Notes: generated by a model from the sequence alone, not told the origin. Shown: positions 26,978 to 35,218, numbered from the stretch's first letter. The stretch is DNA of 64,000 bases from JANQPX01 sp965204405 (GCA_965204405.1 CBDBEN010000004.1:372001-436000); one strand, 5' to 3'. Numbers and translations: made by a program.

Positions 26978-28036
26978 ATGAGACTTACAAATGAAGCAGA
27001 AAGCACAGATGTGGAACAGGTCAGCTCCCGAGAAGAATTACTGGATCTTTTAAAATCACTACCAAGTGCCGATGAGCATGCGCGAAGAATTGCCTTAGAA
27101 AGACAGGCCGTACTCACAAAACCCGCCGGATCGCTCGGGCAGTTGGAGGACATCGCTCTTTGGCTTTGTGCTTGGCAAGGCACGGCCAGACCGAAACTTG
27201 CCAACTGCCAGGCCCTCATCTTCGCAGGTAACCACGGTATTGCCGAGAGAGGTGTTTCAGCCTTTCCCGCCGAAGTCACAGAGCAGATGGTTGCCAATTT
27301 CAAGGCTGGCGGGGCTGCCATCAACCAGCTTTGCAGCAGCGTCGATGCGAGCCTTGAGGTGCACGAACTCGATTTGCTTCGCCCGACAGTGGACTTTTCC
27401 ATAGGAGAGGCAATGTGTTGGGAAGAGTGCCTCACCTGCATCAATCAAGGTATGGATGCCGTCGACCCCGATGCCGACCTTGTCCTCCTCGGAGAAATGG
27501 GCATCGGCAACACAACGATTGCAGCTGCTCTTTGCTGCGGGCTTTTCGGTGAAGATCCCGATTGCTGGGTCGGTCGAGGTACAGGTATCGATGAGGGAAA
27601 GCTCGCCTCGAAAGCCGAGTTGATACGAACGGCCATCTTCCGACATGCCTCGTCACTTGCAGATGCACTGGCGGTGCTCTCGAAACTCGGTGGCCGCGAG
27701 CAGGCCGCTATTTTTGGGGCAACGCTGAAAGCACGCCTTCAGCGCATTCCAGTCATTCTCGACGGGTTTGTCTGTACCGCCGCAGTTGCTCCGCTTGAGC
27801 AGCTGTCACCGGGCGGTTTAGACCACTGCTTGGTTGGACATGTTTCCACTGAACCCGGACACCAACGGCTCTTGGCTTGTTTGCGCAAAAAAGCTCTACT
27901 CAATCTAGGTATGCGTCTTGGCGAAGGAAGTGGCGCAGCCGTTGCTCTAGCTATTGTTCGCTGCGCGGCGGATGCACACAACGGTATGGCCACCTTTACA
28001 GAGGCGGGGGTGACAGACGCCATCGAAAATACGTAA
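26978..28036 (+). CDS. cobT: Nicotinate-nucleotide--dimethylbenzimidazole phosphoribosyltransferase
   Basis: The 352-residue protein makes alpha-ribazole phosphate for the lower ligand of cobalamin. Signatures are FAGNHGIAERGVSAFPAEVT, KAGGAAINQLC, LLGEMGIGNTTIAAAL and, near the C-terminus, FTEAGVTDA containing the catalytic Glu. The length and motif order match the family. It is in a probable operon with cobA and converges with a gene for a MetH-activation-domain-like protein, giving a small corrinoid-related neighbourhood. Confidence 0.95.
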   Translation: MRLTNEAESTDVEQVSSREELLDLLKSLPSADEHARRIALERQAVLTKPAGSLGQLEDIALWLCAWQGTARPKLANCQALIFAGNHGIAERGVSAFPAEVTEQMVANFKAGGAAINQLCSSVDASLEVHELDLLRPTVDFSIGEAMCWEECLTCINQGMDAVDPDADLVLLGEMGIGNTTIAAALCCGLFGEDPDCWVGRGTGIDEGKLASKAELIRTAIFRHASSLADALAVLSKLGGREQAAIFGATLKARLQRIPVILDGFVCTAAVAPLEQLSPGGLDHCLVGHVSTEPGHQRLLACLRKKALLNLGMRLGEGSGAAVALAIVRCAADAHNGMATFTEAGVTDAIENT

Positions 28037-28055
28037 TTGTTTTTGCAAGCCTTGA

Positions 28056-28733
28056 TCATTCCTTGCGATCAAGCAGCAATCCAAATATTCCTGACCGAGA
28101 GATCTTTGGAAGCATGACACAGCTTTCCAGAATTTCGACGTCCGACAATTGACCTTCGAAAAGCGCGAATAGTGTTTTTTGTTGCTCCAATGGCCAGATG
28201 ACCGAACGACCATCCAATTTATAGCTGTAGCCAGGACCTAGACGCGGCGAGAGGCGCAGGCCTTGTCTCCTAGCCAAGGTGGTTAGGTATTTCGCAAACT
28301 GTTTGGTAGCGCCTTCGATGCCAAGCCACCCAGCCGTCTCGAGAAACAGGGCGTTTAAAAGCCCGTCGTCGGCAATATATGCCCTGACGGCCTGGTCGAG
28401 CGGGTGCCCCATTGTAAGGATAAAAACAACAACTTGCTGTACATCCTTTAAGAAACGATCAAATCCAGGATTTTGAAAAGCTGTACCGTCCTCCAACTCC
28501 AGCATGCCGCCCTTGCAGCAGCGGACGCTCAAACCTCGAAAAAAAGCCTTAGGTTTAATAAGCGCTTCGGTTTCACGAGCTGCTTCTGTGGCGATGTTCT
28601 TGATTTTAGGTCGAACGCGTTCAAGGTCTCGATATCCCTGCAGTCGCAATATTTTAGCATGGTCGATGGAAATAGGGCTGAGCACAAAGCCCTCTACATT
28701 ACTTGATAGTGATGATTGCCATTCTTCTGTCAT
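28056..28733 (-). CDS. Stand-alone methionine-synthase (MetH) activation-domain-like protein
   Basis: The 225-residue protein resembles the C-terminal SAM-binding reactivation domain of cobalamin-dependent methionine synthase. The best match is the C-terminal run RLSPRLGPGYSYKLDGR, then VIWPLEQQKTLFALFEG, then ESCVMLPKISRSGIFGLL, which follows the RxSPGY, PLExQ and ESxxMxPxxSxSGI pattern of short activation-domain proteins. No cobalamin- or folate-binding domains are attached. It could help reductive reactivation of a corrinoid methyltransferase or of a split MetH. Its start (ATG 28733) has a weak Shine-Dalgarno. Confidence 0.75.
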   Translation of the reverse strand: MTEEWQSSLSSNVEGFVLSPISIDHAKILRLQGYRDLERVRPKIKNIATEAARETEALIKPKAFFRGLSVRCCKGGMLELEDGTAFQNPGFDRFLKDVQQVVVFILTMGHPLDQAVRAYIADDGLLNALFLETAGWLGIEGATKQFAKYLTTLARRQGLRLSPRLGPGYSYKLDGRSVIWPLEQQKTLFALFEGQLSDVEILESCVMLPKISRSGIFGLLLDRKE

Positions 28734-28855
28734 CTATCGCACTACTCAGTGGAATATCCACGGCACTTTATTCCCACTTTCATCACTGGGGCCAACGGTA
28801 TCCGGCCAAGTTTGCTGTGGACATTGTTAGAGCTCCTATGTTGAAGATTCGCGCG

Positions 28856-29140
28856 CTAGATGCCATCCAAACCTTTAGCAGCAATCTCGTCATAAGCCGC
28901 TTCAGTTTCTGCAGCGATGGCTTTTGCCACGTCTTCAGCCCCTCCTTCCCTCGTCTCAGGCCTTCCTTTTCGCCATCCCTCTAAATAGGCATCAGTACCC
29001 ACTACTTTCTTTCTCATGGCAACACGATCAATAAGCTCCTGAAAACGCTGGCTAAGTTCCTCTTTATGAACGGTCTTATCATCCCTTGCCTCGATGACGG
29101 AAGGAATATGATGCCAGTAGAGAATCCGGTAACGTGCCAT
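28856..29140 (-). CDS. Small 'virulence factor' family protein
   Basis: The product has 94 residues from ATG 29140, eight bases after CTGGAG; the 16 codons upstream in frame lack a Shine-Dalgarno. It begins MARYRILYWHHIPSVIEARD and ends with KAIAAETEAAYDEIAAKG. This is the layout of a small alphaproteobacterial family annotated as 'virulence factor', which often lies with corrinoid/folate C1 enzymes. Here the neighbour downstream is the MetH-activation-like gene on the same strand, 122 bp away. The function is unknown; the name reflects the family label only. Confidence 0.65.
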   Translation of the reverse strand: MARYRILYWHHIPSVIEARDDKTVHKEELSQRFQELIDRVAMRKKVVGTDAYLEGWRKGRPETREGGAEDVAKAIAAETEAAYDEIAAKGLDGI

Positions 29141-29383
29141 TGCCCAAACTCCAGAGCGAGCCCCTGTTGAAGGTTTAACGTTAGCCAAAAATTTCTCTGG
29201 GATGAACGCGAATTTGCGACATTGGCGGCTATACAGGCGACGAAATGGAGACGATGTTAACCGGTTCTTAAGAGTTGGCCATCTATAACAGAGGCAGTTT
29301 GCAAGTCACACACCCGACTAACTCGGCAAGGTGAAGCTTGCAAGCCAATGTCCTCCCTGACGTTGTGATGCCTCCCTGTCAAC

Positions 29384-29416
29384 TTGGCCGTCGGCTATGC
29401 CGGCGGCCAATTTTTT
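29384..29416 (+). terminator. Orphan rho-independent terminator on the + strand
   Basis: A near-perfect stem TTGGCCG/CGGCCAA extended by CGGC/GCCG (29384-29410) with a TAT loop is followed by six Ts at 29411-29416. The T-run is oriented for + strand transcription, yet both flanking genes are on the - strand. No coding region on the + strand lies within 1.3 kb upstream, so it may end a small RNA. Confidence 0.8.
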
Positions 29417-29424
29417 AGGCACAT

Positions 29425-30141
29425 TTATTGACTAGCCCAGACGATCCGACTGAGCCAGATTATATCACTTACATTCAATGAGACTCTATCTTTAGTCTCA
29501 TTGAATCGATCTAACTCCAATCGCTGAGCCGTCCGACGTGACAGTGTACCGAGCTCAAGCGCACCCCCCACCTTTTTAAGAACTATTTTGTCTTGCCTGC
29601 GAACATTGGCGGACGGAGAGATTACGAGCAGATCGCCATCACGATAGGTTGGGAGCAAATGATGACCACGAACCTCAATTGCGAAAGCATGCTGATCCGC
29701 TAAGCCGGGAAAGTCGATCTCGTCCCAATCGGATCCAATCGGAAAACCTGCTTCGTCAAAACATGATGTGTCGATCGCATCGTCAAAGGACAGGCAGCGC
29801 ATCCTTCCCGATACACTAGACTTGGAGTTGAGCGCCTGACCGGACATCAGGCTGACGAAGTCTTCAAGCGGCGTCTTTGTGGCGTCCAGTATTTTGGCCA
29901 AGCTTTCCGTACTCGGCCATCTTGGCTTTTCCTGATTTGTATGTCTTTTGCTTTTGTTAAAGGTCGTAGGATCCAGGCCCGCTTCCTTTGCTAGCCTGGA
30001 TGGTGACCATCCCTTCTCCTTAGCCAGCCTGTCGATGCCGTCCCAAACCTGTGGATGCGTAAACAAAGGAAATGACTCCCTTCCAAACCACGCCATTTCG
30101 CGGACAATAGGAAATTTATCAGATAAGTTCACTAGGAACAT
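29425..30141 (-). CDS. S24/LexA-like HTH regulator lacking the catalytic dyad
   Basis: The product has up to 238 residues (ATG 30141; an alternative ATG 30096 gives 223). The N-terminal HTH_XRE-like domain reads WDGIDRLAKEKGWSPSRLA then KEAGLDPTTFNKSKR. The C-terminal S24 peptidase fold has RGHHLLPTYRDGDLLVISP and RRQDKIVLKKVGGALELGTL. In active members the first segment reads GDSMxP and the second has a Lys in MAK; here Ser is replaced by His and Lys by Gly, so RecA-stimulated self-cleavage is not expected. It is divergent from the phage-like cluster and may repress it, or it may be an unrelated chromosomal regulator. Confidence 0.82.
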   Translation of the reverse strand: MFLVNLSDKFPIVREMAWFGRESFPLFTHPQVWDGIDRLAKEKGWSPSRLAKEAGLDPTTFNKSKRHTNQEKPRWPSTESLAKILDATKTPLEDFVSLMSGQALNSKSSVSGRMRCLSFDDAIDTSCFDEAGFPIGSDWDEIDFPGLADQHAFAIEVRGHHLLPTYRDGDLLVISPSANVRRQDKIVLKKVGGALELGTLSRRTAQRLELDRFNETKDRVSLNVSDIIWLSRIVWASQ

Positions 30142-30226
30142 TTTCTTTTTTTAATTGACAAATATCCTAAATCTGCCACCATGCTGCCTGATTGGTCTCA
30201 GGACACCTATTGCCAGAGCATGAACA
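30142..30226. promoter_or_regulatory. Divergent promoter region between S24 regulator and phage-like cluster
   Basis: This 85-bp gap is AT-rich near the regulator. It contains a perfect TTGACA (30155-30160) on the + strand facing the phage-like cluster, but a good -10 at the usual spacing is not obvious. If the S24-like protein controls the cluster, its operator would be expected here. Confidence 0.4.
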
Positions 30227-30760
30227 ATGCAATGCATGAGACGGTCTCGACCGGAAAGCCCTCCCTCCCCCGCCGCCCAATTCCATCGCGACTTTCATCA
30301 ATCATTCGGACGAAATGACATCGATGTGTGCGTGGTTTTTGTTGATCGGACCGAATGTTACTGGTTGAAATGGCTAAAATCCGGATTTCGCCACTGCTTT
30401 GTTGGGCTTCGGATTGGCGATAGATGGCTGATCTGCGATTCGCTGAAAACTCATATGGAACTGTTCCTACCTGATTTACCGGCAGCCTTCGATCTGCCGG
30501 CATTTTACGCCAGTCAAGGGCATACCGTGCTTGTCGGCAAGAAGGTCGAGCACGAATCTGGAAGTCATCTATCGGCCGAATTCCTAACCTGCGTCACTGT
30601 TGTCAAGCGCATCTTGGCGTTGCGGACAAGCTGGATTTGGACACCTTGGCAACTTTACCGTTTCCTGACGGGCCAGACAGTGGGGTGTGAATGCTGGCAC
30701 CAAATACACTCGGACAACCAAAGGGAGGCAAGTTTCAGCTTGACATTTATCCATAAATAG
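30227..30760 (+). CDS. Hypothetical protein, first gene of the phage-like cluster
   Basis: The 177-residue protein has no signal peptide. The distinctive segment is ECYWLKWLKSGFRHCFVGLR followed by DRWLICDSL, with a Cys-His pair that might be catalytic, and a C-terminal TVGCECWHQIH. It resembles uncharacterised proteins encoded just before the portal gene in alphaproteobacterial podovirus-like clusters, but this rests on recollection only. The start is ambiguous among ATG 30227 and 30236. It lies 84 bp before the portal gene on the same strand. No function is proposed. Confidence 0.65.
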   Translation: MQCMRRSRPESPPSPAAQFHRDFHQSFGRNDIDVCVVFVDRTECYWLKWLKSGFRHCFVGLRIGDRWLICDSLKTHMELFLPDLPAAFDLPAFYASQGHTVLVGKKVEHESGSHLSAEFLTCVTVVKRILALRTSWIWTPWQLYRFLTGQTVGCECWHQIHSDNQREASFSLTFIHK

Positions 30761-30844
30761 GATTATATTCATATCTTCATTGGAGAAGCATGCCTTTTCC
30801 AAGTTTACATATCCCACTTTTAGATCGGAAACGGAGTAGCGTTC

Positions 30845-32350
30845 ATGGGTGAGCTCTCGCTTGAGGCTATTCTGTCACGTTACCAGGCTGCCCAAAGTCG
30901 TCGTCGCCCATGGGAGAGCCTCTGGCGAGACTGCTATTCTTTTGCACTTCCGCAGCGAGGCAGCGGTTTCGGTTCGGAATTTGATCCTGCCAGGCGCCAT
31001 GCCGAGCGCCTCTTCGATGGTACAGCGCCAGATTCCGTCGAACAGCTCGCAGCCTCGCTTCTTGCTGAACTGACACCACCCTGGTCGCAATGGTTTGGCC
31101 TTGTTCCCGGCTACGAGATTGCGGAGTTCGATCGATCACTTGCTTCAGAAGAGCTGGATCTCGCAACCCAGACCATCCAGGGGCATTTTGATCGGTCAAA
31201 TTTTGCTGTCGAAATTCACCAGGCTTTTCTAGATCTTACGACGATCGGAAGCGCGACCCTTCTGTTTGAGGAAGCACCACTCGGCGCCCTGAGCGCCTTC
31301 AGGCTTACTGCCGTTCCGATGTCTGAAATGCACTTCGAGGCCGGGCCTGATGATGAAATTCTTGGCCATTTCAGAAGCCGAGCCTTGCCGCTCCAGGTCC
31401 TTCAGTCGCTCTTTCCCGAAGCGGCGCTGACTGAAAAACATAGCTCTTGTTCGGCTGGCGGAGCAAAACAAGGCTTGCCGATCATCGAAGCTGTTTTGCC
31501 CAGCAATGGCTCGTTTCTCTATACAGCCCTCTTGGTCGACAAGCCAGATAGCCCCACTCTATTGGCACAAGGACTTCTTCCTGCATCGCCATTCATCAGC
31601 TTCCGGTGGCTAAAGGGCGCATCGGAGGTTTATGGACGGTCACCCATCATGACAGCCCTGCCAGATATCAAGACGGTGAACAAGGTCGTCGAATTGGTGC
31701 TGAAGAACGCATCGATTTCCGTCACGGGAATCTGGCAAGCTGAAGACGATGGTGTGCTCAATCCAGCGAATATTCGCCTTGTTCCTGGAGCTATCATACC
31801 AAAAGCCGCCGGCTCATCTGGGCTTACACCGCTGCAGTCGCCGGGGCGTTTCGACGTTTCGAACCTAATGTTGGATGATCTTCGAGGGCGCATTCGTCAT
31901 ACTTTATTGGTTGACCGATTGGGTCCGGCTCGTGGTCAAAGAATGACAGCGACGGAAATTCTCGAGCGCAGCAACGAGATGTCCAGGTTATTGGGTGCAA
32001 CCTACGGCCGGCTTCAGGCTGAGCTCTTGACGCCCCTCATCAATCAGGCAATCCGAATTCTCCGGAGGCGGGGGGAGATTCCCGACATTCTCCTGGATGG
32101 CCGAACAATCGATCTCCAGTATCGTTCACCACTTGCCCGAGTCCAGGCCAGGGATGATGTTCAAAATACGCTCATGTGGCTCGAAACCAGTGCAAAGCTC
32201 GGCCCGGAAGCGATGCAGGCAGTCGATGTCCCAGCGACAGCGCGCTGGCTAGGCGAGAGATTAGGCGTTCCCGGCCAGCTTGTTCGTGATCTTTCGCCAG
32301 CGGCCGAACTCATCAGCCAATTGCTTCCTGTCGACGAAGCAGAGGATTGA
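30845..32350 (+). CDS. Podovirus-type head-to-tail connector (portal) protein
   Basis: This 501-residue protein matches the T7-like head-tail connector family. It has an N-terminal RRPWESLWRDCYSFALPQRG, a central FISFRWLKGASEVYGRSP and a C-terminal MTATEILERSNEMSRLLG followed by LQAELLTPLINQAI, the usual portal crown helix region. Portal dodecamers form the DNA entry vertex of the capsid. A GGAG Shine-Dalgarno lies about eight bases before ATG 30845. The gene is full length and undisrupted. The Bbp19-like gene follows after three bases. Confidence 0.93.
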   Translation: MGELSLEAILSRYQAAQSRRRPWESLWRDCYSFALPQRGSGFGSEFDPARRHAERLFDGTAPDSVEQLAASLLAELTPPWSQWFGLVPGYEIAEFDRSLASEELDLATQTIQGHFDRSNFAVEIHQAFLDLTTIGSATLLFEEAPLGALSAFRLTAVPMSEMHFEAGPDDEILGHFRSRALPLQVLQSLFPEAALTEKHSSCSAGGAKQGLPIIEAVLPSNGSFLYTALLVDKPDSPTLLAQGLLPASPFISFRWLKGASEVYGRSPIMTALPDIKTVNKVVELVLKNASISVTGIWQAEDDGVLNPANIRLVPGAIIPKAAGSSGLTPLQSPGRFDVSNLMLDDLRGRIRHTLLVDRLGPARGQRMTATEILERSNEMSRLLGATYGRLQAELLTPLINQAIRILRRRGEIPDILLDGRTIDLQYRSPLARVQARDDVQNTLMWLETSAKLGPEAMQAVDVPATARWLGERLGVPGQLVRDLSPAAELISQLLPVDEAED

Positions 32351-32353
32351 TCG

Positions 32354-32626
32354 ATGGAATGTAATGCGAATAACAATGCTGAAACCGAAGGCTGGGCATG
32401 GTTCGACCCGCAAGCAGCACCGCCGGCCGACGACAACGAACTTATTCAATCTTTCACGAGATGCTTCAAAGGACCTGAAGGTCAACACGCTCTTAGGCAT
32501 TTGCAGCAAACGATCCTCGACCGAAGGCTGGGCCCAAAGGCAAGTGATGCTGAGCTCAGGTTTCTTGAAGGACAGCGATCCGTTGTCGCCCATATCATAA
32601 CGATGGTGATGCGCGGCCGATCATGA
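32354..32626 (+). CDS. Bbp19-like phage structural protein
   Basis: The 90-residue protein has RCFKGPEGQHALRHLQQTIL, then LGPKASDAELRFLEGQRSVV, the pattern of the small Bbp19-like family first named in Bordetella podovirus BPP-1. These sit between portal and scaffold genes, exactly as here. The molecular role is not well established. The gene starts three bases after the portal stop, so it is translationally coupled. Confidence 0.8.
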   Translation: MECNANNNAETEGWAWFDPQAAPPADDNELIQSFTRCFKGPEGQHALRHLQQTILDRRLGPKASDAELRFLEGQRSVVAHIITMVMRGRS

Positions 32627-32672
32627 TCCAGGACCATGAAGCGACGATCCTATCAACAATCGGGACTACGTA

Positions 32673-33509
32673 ATGAGTGAGCAAGAGTCGTTTGCCGACA
32701 GCATCGAGATCAACACGCCAGCGGCGACCGATGATCTTTTAGAAGCATCAACAGAGACTTCGGCCTCCGGTCTCGCCGAGGCAGTGTCCATGCCAATGCC
32801 CGATGGTGAGGGTACTCTCACCGAGGTCCCTGAACGACCGGCTGAGGTACCAGAAAAGTTCTGGGACTCCTCGGCAAATGCTGTCCGCACCGATGCTCTC
32901 CTGAAATCATATCTACAGCTGGAGAAAAAGCTCGGAACTATGGTGCCACTTCCCAGCGCCGACGATCCTGGCAGTCGCCAGCGGCTTCATCGTGCACTAG
33001 GGAGGCCTGAGTCACCCGATGACTATAACATCGAAGCACCGCACGAGCTTCTCCCGCCGGACCCGGAGGTCAATGGCAAACTGCATGAAGCCGGGCTGAC
33101 GTCCGAGCAGGCTCAACTAGTCTACGACCTCGCCGCCGAGCACATGCTTCCGATCATCGAGGAGGCCAACAACGAAGCTAGCGCGGCTCAGGAGCTGGCT
33201 CGAGTAAGTGCACATTTTGGTGGTGAGCAGAACTGGCAGGCGATCGCGCCACAGATAAAGAGTTGGGCGCAGGCCAACCTAAGCGAGGACGTGTTTGACG
33301 CTCTTGGGTCCAGCTCCGACGGCATCATCGCCATCCATCAAATGATGCAAAATCGAGAACCCAGCATGATTTCCGAGGCAGCTGTTCCCGCCGGTCAGAT
33401 AGACAAGGAAGCGCTGACGCAAATGATGCGTGATCCCAGATATTGGCGTGACCATGATCCTGCATTCATCAGCCGTGTGACAGAAGGCTATAAGCGGCTC
33501 TATGGCTAG
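32673..33509 (+). CDS. Capsid assembly (scaffolding) protein
   Basis: The 278-residue acidic, helix-rich protein has an N-terminal low-complexity region, a LLKSYLQLEKKLG helix, the family-like ALGRPESPDDYNIEAP, and a C-terminal DPRYWRDHDPAFISRVTEGYKRLYG. The arrangement matches scaffold proteins of T7-like and BPP-1-like podoviruses, whose C-terminal helix binds the capsid protein. Its position between portal and major capsid supports the call. No protease domain is seen. Confidence 0.85.
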   Translation: MSEQESFADSIEINTPAATDDLLEASTETSASGLAEAVSMPMPDGEGTLTEVPERPAEVPEKFWDSSANAVRTDALLKSYLQLEKKLGTMVPLPSADDPGSRQRLHRALGRPESPDDYNIEAPHELLPPDPEVNGKLHEAGLTSEQAQLVYDLAAEHMLPIIEEANNEASAAQELARVSAHFGGEQNWQAIAPQIKSWAQANLSEDVFDALGSSSDGIIAIHQMMQNREPSMISEAAVPAGQIDKEALTQMMRDPRYWRDHDPAFISRVTEGYKRLYG

Positions 33510-33627
33510 ATCCATCTTAATGACAGCCACGAAATATGCCGACGGCAATTCGGCAGGTGAAGACCTTGTTGCACCCCTGCGCGCCGCCCGATTGCTCAGG
33601 CCGGCGGCATGATCGAAGGAGACAATG

Positions 33628-33990
33628 ATGGCAAGACTGCGCAGTAAAGGGCCCAGCGCTACGCGCTTGGTTCATGATGACGACAATGTCCCGATGCCTA
33701 TCATGCCATGGGGCACAATGCACAATCTGGCCCCTAATGAGACCACCGCCGATCGCAACACTTCCCCGATCTCGGACACATGCGGCGTGGTCAGCGTGAT
33801 AGCCATAGGTGGCGGCGCGCATTTTCGCCAAGGCGACGCAGCAGTAGTCGCCACCACGGACGATCCTTTCTTGCCGGAAGGCATTTGGCATGAGCTGCCC
33901 GTCTTCGAGGGGGCAAACACCAGCCACATCTCGTTCATCGCTTCCAGCGGCTCCGGCAGCATCGTGACCCAGATCTGCGAAAGACAGTAA
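33628..33990 (+). CDS. Hypothetical protein between scaffold and capsid genes
   Basis: The product has 120 residues from ATG 33628, six bases after AAGGAG; ATG 33625 is the alternative. The sequence is Gly/Ala/Thr-rich with beta character (CGVVSVIAIGGGAHFRQGD, SGSGSIVTQICERQ) and ends in a basic-free tail. Size, beta content and position suggest a capsid decoration or cement protein, but there is no recognised family. The next tiny ORF starts three bases after its stop. Confidence 0.65.
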   Translation: MARLRSKGPSATRLVHDDDNVPMPIMPWGTMHNLAPNETTADRNTSPISDTCGVVSVIAIGGGAHFRQGDAAVVATTDDPFLPEGIWHELPVFEGANTSHISFIASSGSGSIVTQICERQ

Positions 33991-33993
33991 GCG

Positions 33994-34143
33994 ATGACAT
34001 CCCTCAGCCTCCGAACGGCAAGGCGCCTTGGCTTGGGTCGAAGGCAACGGCTGGAGGAAGCAGATGCCCCTCCTCCGCCGGACGGAGAAGCCTGGTCCGA
34101 CCTGACATTTTGGACCGATGGCACGGGATGGGTAGAAAGCTAG
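33994..34143 (+). CDS. Small Trp-rich ORF (49 aa) upstream of the capsid gene
   Basis: ATG 33994 opens a 49-codon frame three bases after the preceding stop and ends at TAG 34141-34143. The N-terminal half is very basic (RTARRLGLGRRQRLEEAD); the C-terminal half is acidic and aromatic (EAWSDLTFWTDGTGWVES). The tight spacing and contrasting halves suggest a real, translationally coupled small protein. The family and role are unknown. Confidence 0.5.
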   Translation: MTSLSLRTARRLGLGRRQRLEEADAPPPPDGEAWSDLTFWTDGTGWVES

Positions 34144-34342
34144 TCCTCAGCTACTTCTTACACCTCAACAACGTTACATGCTCGCTGGCAAAGACATGAG
34201 CCGACACTTTTCTACACTCTAGTCTGCTCCCAAAGCTGTCAGCGAGTTTTGTCGGATCGCACCGCGGATCACCCTCTTTTTATTTCGGGCCCGCGAAAAG
34301 ATCCCGCCCAGACGGTGCGCAACCGCCCAGACCGCGGCCCTG

Positions 34343-34356
34343 TATCCTGCAGGATA
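34343..34356. promoter_or_regulatory. 14-bp perfect palindrome upstream of the capsid gene
   Basis: TATCCTGCAGGATA is a perfect palindrome 43 bp before the capsid start codon, within a 256-bp non-coding gap. It could be an operator or part of a promoter. No consensus promoter was assigned, and the role is a guess. Confidence 0.35.
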
Positions 34357-34399
34357 TACCGTGCGTCGTCTCCCGCTGTAACCCAACGGAGGGACGAAC

Positions 34400-35218
34400 G
34401 TGTCCACATCCATAGACCAAGCGTTCATCAAGCAGTTCGAAGAAGAAGTCCATCAAGCCTATCAGCGGATGGGTTCCAAGCTTCGGAATACCGTTCGCGT
34501 CAAGAACGGCGTCGAGGGTAGTTCGACGGTGTTCCAAAAAGTCGGGAAGGGCACCGCATCGACCAAGGCACGACATGGCAAAGTGCCGGTCATGAATATC
34601 GATCACACCCCTATCGAGTGCATTCTCGAGGATTACTATGCCGGTGATTGGGTTGATCATCTCGATGAATTGAAGGTCAACATCGACGAGCGCCAGGTGT
34701 TAGCCAATGCTGGTGCCTTTGCACTCGGGCGCAAGACTGACGAGCTCATCATCGGTGCTCTTTCAGCAACGACTAATGTGGCCGGCGCCGGAACCGACGG
34801 TCTAACCAAGGCCAAGGTCCTAGAAGCCTTCGAAGCGCTCGGTGACAATGACGTGCCGGACGACGGCCAGCGCTACGCCGTGATCGGCTGGAAGCAATGG
34901 TCGGAGCTCCTGGATATCGATGAGTTCGCCAATGCCGACTATGTCGGACCGGACGAACTACCTTGGCGCGGAACTCAAGCAAAGCACTGGCTTGGCACAA
35001 TGTGGTTGCCCCACTCCGGCCTTGAACTGACAAGCAATGTCAGACGGTGTTTCTGGTACCATCGAAGTGCCATTGGTCACGCCGTTGGCCAGGATGTTGT
35101 CACCGACGTAACCTGGCATGGCGATCGTGCTGCTCATTTTGTGTCGAACTCGATGAGCCAAGGCTCCTGCCTGATTGACGGCGAAGGTGTCGTCGAAATG
35201 CCCAGCCTGGAGAGCTAA
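34400..35218 (+). CDS. Phage major capsid protein
   Basis: The product has 272 residues from GTG 34400, with GGAGGG six bases upstream, the strongest Shine-Dalgarno of the cluster. It has an N-terminal helix FIKQFEEEVHQAYQRMG, then VFQKVGKGTASTKARHGKVP, an axial-domain-like region YAVIGWKQWSEL and the late segment TDVTWHGDRAAHFVSNSMSQ. It fits the HK97-fold capsid proteins of small podovirus-like elements. It follows a 256-bp non-coding gap that may hold a promoter, and a small decoration-like gene follows after three bases. Confidence 0.85.
   Translation: MSTSIDQAFIKQFEEEVHQAYQRMGSKLRNTVRVKNGVEGSSTVFQKVGKGTASTKARHGKVPVMNIDHTPIECILEDYYAGDWVDHLDELKVNIDERQVLANAGAFALGRKTDELIIGALSATTNVAGAGTDGLTKAKVLEAFEALGDNDVPDDGQRYAVIGWKQWSELLDIDEFANADYVGPDELPWRGTQAKHWLGTMWLPHSGLELTSNVRRCFWYHRSAIGHAVGQDVVTDVTWHGDRAAHFVSNSMSQGSCLIDGEGVVEMPSLES

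Noticed and set aside
32623..32673. 16-codon ORF starting in the Bbp19-like stop (ATGA)
   Set aside because: It is too short to support without expression or conservation data.
33520..33612. 30-codon ORF between the scaffold and decoration-like genes
   Set aside because: It lacks a Shine-Dalgarno and any recognisable motif; it could be real but cannot be supported from sequence alone.
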